Part shown: piece by piece, positions 1 through 8,120 of the stretch
How positions within the stretch are numbered: the stretch's first letter is position 1
Layout: each line of letters starts with the position of its first letter
Source: an uncultured Clostridia bacterium
Lineage (GTDB): Bacteria; Bacillota; Clostridia; Oscillospirales; Acutalibacteraceae
Direction: 5' to 3'
DNA length: 40,890 nt
Assembly: GCA_945948515.1 (NCBI GenBank)
Contig: CAMFBH010000017.1
Span: forward strand, 1 to 40,890
Position numbers and translations under genes: made by a program
The notes under the pieces: generated by a model
Told to the model about the DNA's origin: nothing
Seen by the model: only the letters and a program-made list of their open reading frames with translations
Databases searched by the model: none

Positions 1-10
1 GGAGAATGAA

Positions 11-1354
11 ATGAAAAGCAGTTCAAAATATGAGCAAATGACAAGCGCACGCGTTGAAAAATTAATTTCCCGCCTCGCCGTTCCAACAATAATAACAATG
101 CTTGTAAGTGCGTTCTATAATATGGCTGACACTTATTTTGTCGGCAGAATAAACACAAGCGCAACAGCCGCCGTAGGAGTAGTTTTTTCTGTAATGACTC
201 TTCTTCAGGCGATAGGCTTTTTTATCGGGCAGGGAAGCGGAGTTAATATAAGCCAAATGCTCGGCAGCAAGAATAAAAAAGAGGCGCAGGAGCTTGCCGT
301 AACAGCTCTTGTACTTGCAATTGCAACAGGAATAATTCTCTCCTTGCTCGGACTTCTTTTTTCAAACAATCTTGCAAAGGCTCTCGGAGCAACAAAAACA
401 ATTCTTCCGTACGCTTCGGGTTATTTAAAATATATTTTACTCGGATCACCGTTTATTCTCGGCTCGTTTGTAATTAATAATCAGCTTCGCTTTCAAGGCT
501 CAGCGGTATATTCAATGGTTGGAATGCTAACGGGTTCAATTTTAAATGTTGCTCTTGATCCGCTGTTTATATTCAAATTGAATATGGGCGTTAAGGGTGC
601 CGCGGCGGCAACCGCATTAAGCCAAATGATATCCTTTTTTATTTTGCTTTTTATGTCAACAAGGGGCGAAAACATTCGCTATTCAATAAAAAAAATAAGG
701 CTTTCAAAAAGGTATTTTTACTTAATATGCAAAAACGGACTGCCGTCTCTTTCAAGGCAGGGAATTGCAACAGTTGCAACTATTGCCGTGAACTTTGCGG
801 CACACCCGTTCGGAGATTGGGCGATTGCCGGTATCAGCGTTTTCAATAGAGTTTCGTTTTTTGTTTTTGCCGCAGTTATCGGATTCGGTCAGGGCTTTCA
901 GCCCGTATGCGGTTTTAATTACGGTGCAAAGAATTACGAAAGAGTTAAAAAGGGCTTTTGGTTTTGCGCAAAGGTCAACACGGTGTTTTTAATTGTTGCA
1001 GGTATTGTTTCGTATGTTTTTGCAAATGAAATTGTTTCTCTTTTCAGAGATGATCCTCAGGTAATTGATGTGGGAGTTAAGGCGCTTCGGTATCAGTGCT
1101 TTGCGTATCCTGCTTTCGGCTTCTGTTCGATAAGCAATATGTTTATGCAGGCAACGGGAAAATCGGTTAAAGCAACAGTTCTTGCTCTTTCAAGACAGGG
1201 AATTTTCTATATTCCGATTTTAATAGCCTTTGCAAAATTGTTTGGGGTAAACGGAATAGAAATGACTCAAATGGTTGCAGACATGTTAACATTTGCAATA
1301 ACAATTCCTCTCGTGTTCCCCGAACTGAAAAAATTAACAGCACACAGAGAATAA
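11..1354 (+). CDS. MATE family multidrug/cation efflux transporter
   Basis: This is an integral membrane antiporter of the MATE family (NorM/DinF-like), which exports drugs or metabolites in exchange for Na+ or H+. The 447-residue length fits the family. The N-terminal stretch 'RLAVPTIITMLVSAFYNMADTYFVG' region (around residues 21-45) is the typical first MATE helix, and a second pseudo-repeat begins near residue 240 ('GLPSLSRQG'). About twelve hydrophobic segments are visible. A GGAG site lies just upstream of the ATG. The substrate cannot be told from sequence. The gene is at the window edge, so an upstream operon partner may be missing, and it ends in a terminator hairpin facing the convergent GH127 gene. 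Confidence 0.93.
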   Translation: MKSSSKYEQMTSARVEKLISRLAVPTIITMLVSAFYNMADTYFVGRINTSATAAVGVVFSVMTLLQAIGFFIGQGSGVNISQMLGSKNKKEAQELAVTALVLAIATGIILSLLGLLFSNNLAKALGATKTILPYASGYLKYILLGSPFILGSFVINNQLRFQGSAVYSMVGMLTGSILNVALDPLFIFKLNMGVKGAAAATALSQMISFFILLFMSTRGENIRYSIKKIRLSKRYFYLICKNGLPSLSRQGIATVATIAVNFAAHPFGDWAIAGISVFNRVSFFVFAAVIGFGQGFQPVCGFNYGAKNYERVKKGFWFCAKVNTVFLIVAGIVSYVFANEIVSLFRDDPQVIDVGVKALRYQCFAYPAFGFCSISNMFMQATGKSVKATVLALSRQGIFYIPILIAFAKLFGVNGIEMTQMVADMLTFAITIPLVFPELKKLTAHRE

Positions 1355-1376
1355 TGCTCTTGTGTGCTGCTTTTTG
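1338..1376 (+). terminator. Intrinsic terminator between convergent genes
   Basis: CAGCACACAGAG (1338-1349) pairs with CTCTTGTGTGCTG (1357-1369), apart from one bulge, and is followed by a T run. The stem overlaps the stop codon of the MATE gene. It can also serve the minus-strand GH127 gene, which ends at 1381. Confidence 0.75.
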
Positions 1377-1380
1377 TTTT

Positions 1381-3312
1381 TTAATATCTGAAAAAAACCG
1401 TCATTTCACCTTCGTCGGAATTGCACCAGTCGTAATAAGGCGTAAAGGTTAAGCGAACTGATTTGTGCAACGGCGCCGTTGCTTCGTAGTAAAGCTCATT
1501 TGAAGATGTTTCTTTTTCTTTAAGACCGTTAGCTGTAATTGAACGGTTGTCCAGCTTGAATTTAGGATTTTTACATAGCCTTGCAAGATGAAGCGAGGAA
1601 AAGTTTCGGCATTCCTCAAGGCAGTAAACAAGAGGACCTCTTGTAATGGCAGCTTTGCCTGTATTTTCCCGTACTGCCGTATTGCATCTTATAATTTTAA
1701 TATTCATTTTAAATTCAGCACTTATTTCACAATCCGAAGAAATTTCAAAGTATGCATAGCCGTGCTTAATATAGGGATTGTTTTTTGAGAAAGTGAAGTC
1801 GTTACACCACTCAGGAATTCTCAAAGCGAGAGTGAACGGAGCTATTACCTCGGAAATATTTAATGTAACATTTTCACCGAACGGAAATTCAGAACTGATT
1901 TTAATTCTTGCATTATTGCATTTTGCTTCTGAAGAAATATAGAGATTTACAAAAATGTATTTTTTATTTTGTGTGAAAATATATTCTCCTACAGAAGAAA
2001 CCGTTCTTGCAATGTTTGCCGGACAGCAGGCACAGCCAAACCATTTCTGACGGCGGCTTTTTATGTGGAACAGCCTTGAGTCCTTTTCGCATGCTTTTGG
2101 GTTAACCTCAAGAGGATTGGTGTAAAAATAATGCTCACCGTCACGAGAAATTCCCGATAAAATTCCGTTGTACAGAGTTCTTTCAATAACATCGGCATAA
2201 ACGGAATCGGGTTCGGTGCACATCATTCTTCTTGCAAAGTAGGCAAGACCTATTGAGGCACAGCTTTCGGCATATGCCGAGTCGTTCGGAAGGTCATAGT
2301 TATAGCTGAAAGCCTCACCGTCAGCTGTAGAGCCTATACCCCCGGTTATGTACATCTTTTTATTTCGAATATTATTAAATATGGATTTTGATGCTTCAAA
2401 TAAAGTCTCGTCGCAATCAAGCCTTGAAAGGTCAGCCATTGCGCTGTAAAGATAAACTCCGCGAACAGCATGCCCAACAGCCTCTTTTTGCTCGCGCACG
2501 GGAAGGTGAGCCTGATTGTAAAAGTAATTTAAAGAATTGCTTTTAATATCTCTTTCCTCATCAAAGAAATAAGGCTTTGTTCCTCGGCGATTTATAAATT
2601 CTCTTGCACATTCAAGATATTTTTCATTACCTGTTAATTCAAAGAGCTGAACAAGAGCCATTTCGGCAATTTCATGACCCGGATATCCGCCGTGCTCTTC
2701 TTCAATAAAATACTTGTAAATAAAATCGGCAAAGCCGAGAGCACAGCTTAAAAGATTTTTTTCTCCCGTTGCCCGAAAGTGAGCAACAGCCGCTTGGGCA
2801 AGATGACCAAAGCAGTAAAGCTCGTGAAAATCCTTGAGATTTTCAAATATATTATTAGGGTTATTAATAATATACAGAGTATCAATATATCCGTTTTCTG
2901 CACGAGCCCCCTCGATTAGCCCAACAGCGTAATCGAGTTGTGCTTTAATTTTTTCGCTCTTGCTTCTGATATAGCAGTAAGAAGCGGCTTCAATCCATTT
3001 ATATAAATCAGTATCCTGAAATACCCAGCCTTTAAATGAGTCATCAGCGGAATTGCCGTCGGTGTATTCCCATTTATCGGTTGGGTATGTTTCTGTTTTA
3101 ATTCCCTGTTTTCTTTTCTCAATACATTCGTGAGCAAGCAGAAAATTTCTTATGCAGTTGCTTTTCGGCGCTCCTTCTATTTTATTGCAAAGTGCGTCAA
3201 ACTGATAGGGGATAGCTTTGTTCTCAATTAAGTCAATTTTTTCATTCCAGAAAGAGTCGAGAATTTTAACATTTTCAAGTGAAACGGGATATGAGAAGCA
3301 GCTTTTATTCAT
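1381..3312 (-). CDS. GH127 beta-L-arabinofuranosidase (DUF1680 family)
   Basis: This is a glycoside hydrolase of family GH127, which releases beta-L-arabinofuranose from plant glycans such as hydroxyproline-linked arabino-oligosaccharides. The family uses a Zn-bound cysteine nucleophile. The expected ligands are visible: E349 and C351 in 'YAESCAS', and C427, C429 and C430 in 'WFGCACCPAN', matching the Glu/Cys/Cys/Cys Zn site described for Bifidobacterium HypBA1. The (alpha/alpha)6 barrel occupies about residues 1-440 and is followed by beta-sandwich domains. The length of 643 residues is normal. There is no signal peptide, so it probably acts in the cytoplasm on imported oligosaccharides. A GGGGTGA site precedes the ATG. 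No sugar transporter lies beside it, so substrate supply must come from elsewhere. Confidence 0.92.
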   Translation of the reverse strand: MNKSCFSYPVSLENVKILDSFWNEKIDLIENKAIPYQFDALCNKIEGAPKSNCIRNFLLAHECIEKRKQGIKTETYPTDKWEYTDGNSADDSFKGWVFQDTDLYKWIEAASYCYIRSKSEKIKAQLDYAVGLIEGARAENGYIDTLYIINNPNNIFENLKDFHELYCFGHLAQAAVAHFRATGEKNLLSCALGFADFIYKYFIEEEHGGYPGHEIAEMALVQLFELTGNEKYLECAREFINRRGTKPYFFDEERDIKSNSLNYFYNQAHLPVREQKEAVGHAVRGVYLYSAMADLSRLDCDETLFEASKSIFNNIRNKKMYITGGIGSTADGEAFSYNYDLPNDSAYAESCASIGLAYFARRMMCTEPDSVYADVIERTLYNGILSGISRDGEHYFYTNPLEVNPKACEKDSRLFHIKSRRQKWFGCACCPANIARTVSSVGEYIFTQNKKYIFVNLYISSEAKCNNARIKISSEFPFGENVTLNISEVIAPFTLALRIPEWCNDFTFSKNNPYIKHGYAYFEISSDCEISAEFKMNIKIIRCNTAVRENTGKAAITRGPLVYCLEECRNFSSLHLARLCKNPKFKLDNRSITANGLKEKETSSNELYYEATAPLHKSVRLTFTPYYDWCNSDEGEMTVFFRY

Positions 3313-3323
3313 AATTCACCCCA

Positions 3324-3354
3324 ATAGAATATTTTAGTATTAAAAACATTCTAT
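3324..3354. promoter_or_regulatory. Inverted repeat upstream of GH127 gene (candidate operator)
   Basis: ATAGAAT (3324-3330) and ATTCTAT (3348-3354) form a 7-bp inverted repeat about 12 bases upstream of the GH127 start, in an AT-rich leader. It could be an operator for a sugar-responsive regulator. This is inferred from symmetry and position only. Confidence 0.3.
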
Positions 3355-3381
3355 CACAGTTTCTATAAATAATCCAGCTTT

Positions 3382-3720
3382 TTATGCCGCGTTGAGAATT
3401 TCAATCAAGCTGTCTGCCTTGATTCTTTCAATATCAAGACCGTTAAAAAAATCATTTTGCTCTTTTATTCTTTGATTGTGTCTTTTTTTGAAATATTCAT
3501 CCTTTTTTCTTTGCTCCAGTTTTTTTGCCTGTGAAATACAAAGAACAGCCGTTATTGCAAACATTGCAAAAAGTTCAACGCAAAAGACTATTCTGATTGC
3601 ATCTGTATTAACAGAGCTTGTTATTTTAAGTGGAATAAAAAGAGTGATAAATGAAGCTGTGAGTGAAGAAATTGCAGTAAGTAAAAGTCTGAGAAATGTT
3701 TTGTCGTTTGTTTTTTTCAT
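3382..3720 (-). CDS. Small membrane protein of unknown function, two TM helices
   Basis: I do not recognise this 112-residue protein. It has two hydrophobic helices (about residues 10-32 and 43-63), then a highly charged K/R/E-rich tail (about 66-112) likely to be cytoplasmic and helical. A GGAGG site lies before the ATG. A promoter can be read on the minus strand (-35 TTGAAT at 3781-3776, 16-bp spacer, -10 TAAAAT at 3759-3754), so it is probably transcribed on its own. It sits between the MocR-type regulator gene and the GH127 gene with no functional link evident. Confidence 0.7.
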   Translation of the reverse strand: MKKTNDKTFLRLLLTAISSLTASFITLFIPLKITSSVNTDAIRIVFCVELFAMFAITAVLCISQAKKLEQRKKDEYFKKRHNQRIKEQNDFFNGLDIERIKADSLIEILNAA

Positions 3721-3753
3721 GTTTTTGTACCTCCGCTTTTTTATTGCAATTTC

Positions 3754-3781
3754 ATTTTACCAAAGTGAAATAATAATTCAA
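3754..3781 (-). promoter_or_regulatory. SigA-type promoter for the small membrane protein
   Basis: On the minus strand TTGAAT (3781-3776) and TAAAAT (3759-3754) are separated by 16 bp, about 35 bases upstream of the start codon of the 112-residue protein. Confidence 0.5.
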
Positions 3782-3854
3782 TATTAAAAGCAATTATAGT
3801 ACACAAAACCGGACTAATAGAACAAATGTTTAAAAATAGGTTGACTTTTATAAA

Positions 3855-5123
3855 TTATCTCAAAAGCTCTCGAACAGCCATAGCCGCCTGCTTTTGCTCG
3901 CTTGATGAAATGTTGCTTGAAGAAATAACAATATTCAAAACTCCGCTTTTCAGGCTTTCGGTAAAAAGTGAAATACCCAGTTCGCGGCAACGCTGTTCAA
4001 GCTCTTTTTCATCATAGGGAAATTCTGCCGTAAGCTTGATTTGCAGACCGTTTTCGCCTATCTCCACCTTAGCGCCCGGAATGTTTTTTAATTCTTCGGC
4101 AAAGGCAGAGGTCTTTGCAGTGTAAAGCCTTCGTATTTTTCTTATCTGTGAGTTAAGATGACCGTCTCTAATGAACATTGCAAGCGCTATCTGTTCTGTT
4201 TTACCGGCACTTTGCATAAAGCAGTTCATTTTGCTTCTGTATAGCTCTGCCAGCTCCTCCGTAAGAACCATATATGAAATTCTGATACTCGGTAGAAGAA
4301 TTTTTGAAAAGGAGCCCATATAAATAACATTCTCACCGCCTGAAAGTGCGTGAAGGCTCGGAGTCGGCTTTTTGTTGTAAAGCAGGTCGCTCTCATAATC
4401 ATCTTCAATAATAAGGCTTTTATTTTCCCTGCAGTGATTAACAAGCTCAAGTCTTCTTCTGACAGGCATAACATCGCCCCAGCGAGTCATATGGCTCGGC
4501 GAAACATAAATAATGTCTGCATCCTTGTAACGGGTAAACACTTCAAAGCCGTGATCCTCAAAAACCGTTTTGGCAGGAAGAAAGCTTTTGCTGTCCGGAA
4601 CGGAAACGCTTTTTTTCTCCTTGAGAAGCGAGCATAGGATGTTTAGAAGAGTTTGAACTCCCGCACCTATAATAATTCTGTCGGGACTGGCAATAACATT
4701 TCTTTTTTCTCTTATATATGATGAAAGCGCCTCCCGCAACTCATATTCTCCCTGATATTCACCGGGAGAGAGAAGACGCTCGTTTTCTCTGAGTGCGCTT
4801 TTTATATATCTTCTCCAAATATTAAAATCAAAGCTTTCTCGGTCTGCGCGCCAGTCTTTAAGATTGTATTTTATTTCATCTCGCTTTTTAGGAGAAGACC
4901 TGCTTTTAGTATTTCCCGATGCCTGAACATAGTAGCCGCTTTTTTCACGGGCAATAATGTATCCGTCGGCCGCAAGAGAAAGATAAGCGTTCAAAACGGT
5001 GGTTTTTGAAACTCCGTGCAGCTCGGCACATTTTCTTATTGAAGGCATTTTTTCTCCCTTTTTCATTTGGGAAGAGATAATAATGTTTTTATAATAGTTG
5101 TATAAATCTAAGTATTTTTTCAT
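3855..5123 (-). CDS. pdxR: MocR/PdxR-type GntR regulator with aminotransferase domain
   Basis: This transcriptional regulator fuses an N-terminal GntR winged helix (about residues 1-70, with 'PSIRKCAELHGVSKTTVLNAY') to a class I aminotransferase-like domain (about 90-420). The PLP-lysine motif is visible as 'GSFSKILLPSIRISY', and the aspartate of 'IIEDDYESDLLYNKKP' is in place. Members of this family sense pyridoxal phosphate and control vitamin B6 genes, GABA use or other amine pathways. Its divergent position opposite a pyridoxal kinase gene argues for the PdxR role. The length of 422 residues is slightly short for the family (about 450-490) because the linker is compact. The gene symbol is inferred from context, and a different MocR subtype remains possible. 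Confidence 0.85.
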   Translation of the reverse strand: MKKYLDLYNYYKNIIISSQMKKGEKMPSIRKCAELHGVSKTTVLNAYLSLAADGYIIAREKSGYYVQASGNTKSRSSPKKRDEIKYNLKDWRADRESFDFNIWRRYIKSALRENERLLSPGEYQGEYELREALSSYIREKRNVIASPDRIIIGAGVQTLLNILCSLLKEKKSVSVPDSKSFLPAKTVFEDHGFEVFTRYKDADIIYVSPSHMTRWGDVMPVRRRLELVNHCRENKSLIIEDDYESDLLYNKKPTPSLHALSGGENVIYMGSFSKILLPSIRISYMVLTEELAELYRSKMNCFMQSAGKTEQIALAMFIRDGHLNSQIRKIRRLYTAKTSAFAEELKNIPGAKVEIGENGLQIKLTAEFPYDEKELEQRCRELGISLFTESLKSGVLNIVISSSNISSSEQKQAAMAVRELLR

Positions 5124-5174
5124 AACTGTACCTTGAAAAATAATTAAAATTGTGTATTTATTAAGTAACAGATT

Positions 5175-5186
5175 TAGTATATACTA
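5175..5186. promoter_or_regulatory. Palindrome in the pdxR-pdxK intergenic region, over the pdxK -10
   Basis: TAGTATATACTA is a perfect 12-bp palindrome. It covers TATACT (5180-5185), the best -10 candidate for the kinase gene. No good -35 is seen 17 bp upstream, which would fit control by the divergently encoded regulator. Confidence 0.4.
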
Positions 5187-5221
5187 CCAATTAAGAAAAA
5201 TCAAGTAAAGGGGAGATGCTT

Positions 5222-6079
5222 TTGAAAAAAACAGCCGTAATAAACGATCTTTCGGGTTTCGGAAAATGCTCTCTTACAGCAGCAATTCCCGTAATTTCGG
5301 CACTCGGTGTGCAGTGTTGTCCACTTCCGACTGCCATTCTTTCAAACCAAACAGGCTATGAAAGCTACCGATGCTGTGACTTTACGGATGAAATGCAGAA
5401 TTTTGCAAATGAATGGAAAAAGCTTAATGCATCTTTCGACGGAATACTGACCGGATTTATTTCAAATTCACGCCAGGGAGAGATAATCGAAAGATTTATA
5501 AAGGATTTCAAGAGCGATAACTGCCTTTTACTTGTTGACCCGGTTATGGCAGACGACGGCATGATTTATGACTGCTATGATGAAAAATCGGTTGAAGCAA
5601 TTAAAAGACTTGCTGAAATGGCAGATATAATAACACCGAATATAACTGAGCTTGCGGTTCTTTGCGGCTGCGAATATGAAGAGATTTCGGGCCTTGAATA
5701 TCCTTTAAAGCTTAAAAAGGTTAAAGAGCTTAGCGAGTTCCTGTCAAAGAAAAACGGTTCGGTAATAATCACAACCGGAATAAAATCAGATAGCGAAATA
5801 GCAACCTCGGTCTATAACAAGGGAAACTTCAGCGTTTACACCTGTCCGGCGCTCGGCGGAAGCTTTTCGGGAACGGGAGATATTCTCAGTGCTTTTGTTC
5901 TTGCAAGCTGTGTGGGCGGAGCAACTCCCGAAAGAGCAGTTAAGCGGGCAGTTGATTTTATTCATAAATCAATTGAAGCAACGCTAAGTGAAAACGACGA
6001 AAGCTATCAGTTAGCAAACGGAATTAATTTTGAAAAATATTTATATACCTTAAGAGGAAATAATAATGAAAAAGAATAA
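5222..6079 (+). CDS. pdxK: Pyridoxal/pyridoxamine kinase
   Basis: This enzyme phosphorylates pyridoxal, pyridoxamine or pyridoxine with ATP in the vitamin B6 salvage pathway (ribokinase/PfkB fold, PdxK/PdxY class). Visible motifs are 'NDLSGFGKCSLTAA' at the N terminus, 'NQTGYESYRC' of the substrate lid, 'LLVDPVMADDGMIYD', 'TPNITELAVLCG', and the anion-hole/catalytic 'GSFSGTGDILSAF' near residue 220. An ATG at 5216 is also possible, but it abuts the AGGGGAG site (about 5207-5214), whereas the TTG at 5222 has a normal 7-base spacing, so I chose TTG. It is divergent from the PdxR-type regulator and overlaps the next gene (an ECF S component) by 14 bases, so the two are translationally coupled. 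Confidence 0.92.
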   Translation: MKKTAVINDLSGFGKCSLTAAIPVISALGVQCCPLPTAILSNQTGYESYRCCDFTDEMQNFANEWKKLNASFDGILTGFISNSRQGEIIERFIKDFKSDNCLLLVDPVMADDGMIYDCYDEKSVEAIKRLAEMADIITPNITELAVLCGCEYEEISGLEYPLKLKKVKELSEFLSKKNGSVIITTGIKSDSEIATSVYNKGNFSVYTCPALGGSFSGTGDILSAFVLASCVGGATPERAVKRAVDFIHKSIEATLSENDESYQLANGINFEKYLYTLRGNNNEKE

Positions 6080-6593
6080 AGTTTTATACATAAGCCTTGC
6101 CGGAGTTATGGCGGCAATAATTGCAGTTTTTACATCTTTTGTTAAAATCCCTACGGGAATTAACGAGGGATATCTTCACTTCGGTGATTCAATGATTTAC
6201 CTTGCGGGAAGCGTCCTCGGCCCTATCGGAATTTTGTCTGCATCCGTCGGCGGAGCGCTTGCGGATATCCTCGCAGGAGCACCTGAGTGGGCGCTTGCAA
6301 CAGCTATTATCAAGGCTATCAACTGCGTTCCGTTTGTTGTTGCAGCTCATTTGTATCAAAAGAAAAAGGGAACATTTAAAATTATCAATATCTACACCGC
6401 TCCTATGACTGTTGTTTCGGGTCTTATAACAATCTTCGGATATCTTGTTGCAGAGGGAATTATGTATTCCTTCCCGTCAGCATGGACCTCCGTTCCCTTC
6501 AGCATAGTTCAGGCAGTTGGAAGCGCAGTTTTATATCTTGCAGTAGGTGCGGCTCTTGATGCAGTAAAGATTAAAAGATTCATTAAAAAGTAA
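6066..6593 (+). CDS. ECF transporter S component, probable vitamin B6 (pyridoxine-type) uptake
   Basis: This 175-residue membrane protein has about five to six TM helices and the ECF substrate-binding signature 'EGYLHFGDSMIYLAGSVLGP' (about residues 38-57), followed by 'GALADILAGAPEWALATAIIKAI'. Such S components bind a vitamin and dock with the shared EcfA/EcfA'/EcfT energising module, which is not encoded here. Overlap with the B6 kinase gene points to pyridoxine/pyridoxal as substrate, since the kinase would trap the imported vitamin. The start has an AGAGGAA site inside the end of the kinase gene. The substrate is inferred from context, as S components are hard to tell apart by eye. Confidence 0.85.
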   Translation: MKKNKVLYISLAGVMAAIIAVFTSFVKIPTGINEGYLHFGDSMIYLAGSVLGPIGILSASVGGALADILAGAPEWALATAIIKAINCVPFVVAAHLYQKKKGTFKIINIYTAPMTVVSGLITIFGYLVAEGIMYSFPSAWTSVPFSIVQAVGSAVLYLAVGAALDAVKIKRFIKK

Positions 6594-6610
6594 TAAGGAG
6601 TCATATAATT

Positions 6611-7222
6611 ATGGCAGATATTATTTATACCTTTGAAGGCGGAATTTATTTTAATATAACAAACAAATGTCCGTGTAAATGTGCTTTTTGCATAAGGGAT
6701 AAGGTTAATGCAATAGGTGAGGCAAAAAATCTTTTTCACGATGTTCAGCCAACCTTTGAGGATGTTAAGCAGGCAATAGATTCATTTGGCTTTAAGGGAA
6801 ACGAAACCGTTGTTTTCTGCGGATACGGCGAGCCCACAAACGCTTATGATTGCTTGATTAAATCCGCAAAGTATCTTAAAGAAAAATATCCCGAAATGTA
6901 TTTGCGCCTTAATACAAACGGTCTTTCCGATTTAATAAACGAAAAGCCTACCGCCGAAGAGATATGCTCTTATTTTGATTATATTTCAATTTCACTCAAT
7001 GCGCCGTCCTCCGAAGAATACGATAAAATAACGAGAAATATTTATCCCGGAAAGGCGTACGATGCAGTTCTCAAATTTACCGAGGACTGTGTGAAAACCA
7101 AGAAGAGAGTAAGAATGTCGGTTGTAGATGTTATCGGTGAAGAAAAGGTTGAAAAATCTCGTAAAATCGCCGAAAAGCTTGGTGCCGAATTCATTTGCAG
7201 AAGCTTTGAAGCGGGCAGATAA
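6611..7222 (+). CDS. Radical SAM protein of the TatD-linked type
   Basis: This is a small (203 residues) radical SAM enzyme. The [4Fe-4S] motif CxxxCxxC is C20, C24 and C27 in 'NKCPCKCAFCIRD'. The SAM-binding 'CGYGEPTNAYDCL' follows (the GGE-like motif reads GYGEP), then 'LRLNTNGLSDL' and 'ISISLNAPSSEEY'. The N terminus 'YTFEGGIYFNITNKCPC' is typical of the family called TatD family-associated radical SAM protein, whose reaction is unknown. It starts 17 bases after the ECF S component with an AAGGAG site, so it belongs to the B6 operon. No tatD is in the window. A role in B6 use or cofactor repair is only suggested by position. Confidence 0.85.
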   Translation: MADIIYTFEGGIYFNITNKCPCKCAFCIRDKVNAIGEAKNLFHDVQPTFEDVKQAIDSFGFKGNETVVFCGYGEPTNAYDCLIKSAKYLKEKYPEMYLRLNTNGLSDLINEKPTAEEICSYFDYISISLNAPSSEEYDKITRNIYPGKAYDAVLKFTEDCVKTKKRVRMSVVDVIGEEKVEKSRKIAEKLGAEFICRSFEAGR

Positions 7223-7245
7223 TTAATTAAATAATGCTGATTGAT

Positions 7246-7252
7246 TTCGGCA
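7246..7252 (-). promoter_or_regulatory. Candidate Spo0A box upstream of spoIIGA
   Basis: TTCGGCA on the plus strand is TGCCGAA on the minus strand, a match to the 0A-box core TGNCGAA. It lies about 22 bp upstream of TATAAT (7274-7279), the kind of wide spacing known for the Bacillus spoIIG promoter, which Spo0A~P activates. One box and one -10 are seen, so this is suggestive only. Confidence 0.4.
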
Positions 7253-7265
7253 AAAAATTCGTTTG

Positions 7266-7298
7266 GCCTCGGTTATAATTTAACCGAGGCTGATTTTT
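7266..7298 (+). terminator. Hairpin with T run between the B6 operon and spoIIGA
   Basis: GCCTCGGTTA (7266-7275) pairs perfectly with TAACCGAGGC (7281-7290), then TGATTTTT. It can end transcription of the radical SAM operon. The 3' arm also contains the GAGG that serves as the ribosome-binding site of spoIIGA, and the loop overlaps the TATAAT-like sequence. Confidence 0.6.
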
Positions 7299-8111
7299 AT
7301 GCAAACAGTAATATATGCCGATGTGCTTTTTACGGTAAATTTTTTTATAACCTTTCTATTGCTTAGTATAACAATGAAATTAATGAAAAAAAGCACAAAG
7401 CTTTACAGACTGCTTATTGGCTCGGGAATAGGGGGCTTAAGCTCGTTTTTTGTTCTTGCCGATAATGTTTCTCCGTTTGTAAGCGGTGGGGTGAAATTAC
7501 TGTTTGCATGTTTTATAGTTTTTTCAGCCTGCTCCTTCAACAGAGTTCTTCCTTTTTTGAAAGCTGTAGGAATATTCTTTTTTTCAAATATGATTTTTTT
7601 GGGAATAATTATAGCCCTGTGGCTTTTGTTCAAGCCAAAAGGCGTTGTAATAAATAATGCCAATGTTTATTTTGATGTGTCGGCGGGAATGCTTTTGGCT
7701 TCCGCTCTCGTTGCCTACATAATAACTCTTGCAGTTGTTCGAATAATTAATAAAACAACCTCTTCAAAGGCAATCTATTCAATGCAAATAGTTGTTAATA
7801 ATCAGAGTGTTAAGCTTTATGCTCTTGCAGACACAGGGAATAAACTCAGAGAGCCTTTTTCAAATTATCCCGTAATAGTTGTTAATTCAGAAAAACTAAA
7901 GAAAATAAGCGAAAATCTTCCCAAAAGAATTATTCCATGCAACACAGTCAGTCAAAGCAGCTGTCTCAGCGCTTTTAAGCCGGACTGCGTTATAGTGAGT
8001 TCGGGAAAAAATACGGTTAATCTTACACAGGTATATGTTGCGCTCTCGGAGAATTCTCTTTCGGGAGATGAGTTTTCCGCAGTAATAAATCCGGAAATTT
8101 TAAATATATGA
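7299..8111 (+). CDS. spoIIGA: SpoIIGA, membrane aspartic protease that processes pro-SigE
   Basis: SpoIIGA sits in the mother-cell face of the sporulation septum and cleaves the pro-peptide from sigma-E after a signal from the forespore (SpoIIR). Five N-terminal TM helices (about residues 3-165) precede a cytoplasmic protease domain with the aspartic protease motif 'LADTGNKLREP' near residue 180. The 270-residue length is close to the roughly 300 of the family. The gene directly precedes sigE (9 bases apart), the classic spoIIG order. The ribosome-binding site is the GAGG at 7286-7289, at the end of a hairpin arm. N-terminal 'VIYADVLFTVNFFITFLLL' matches the family's usual opening. Confidence 0.92.
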   Translation: MQTVIYADVLFTVNFFITFLLLSITMKLMKKSTKLYRLLIGSGIGGLSSFFVLADNVSPFVSGGVKLLFACFIVFSACSFNRVLPFLKAVGIFFFSNMIFLGIIIALWLLFKPKGVVINNANVYFDVSAGMLLASALVAYIITLAVVRIINKTTSSKAIYSMQIVVNNQSVKLYALADTGNKLREPFSNYPVIVVNSEKLKKISENLPKRIIPCNTVSQSSCLSAFKPDCVIVSSGKNTVNLTQVYVALSENSLSGDEFSAVINPEILNI

Positions 8112-8120
8112 GGTGCAGTA

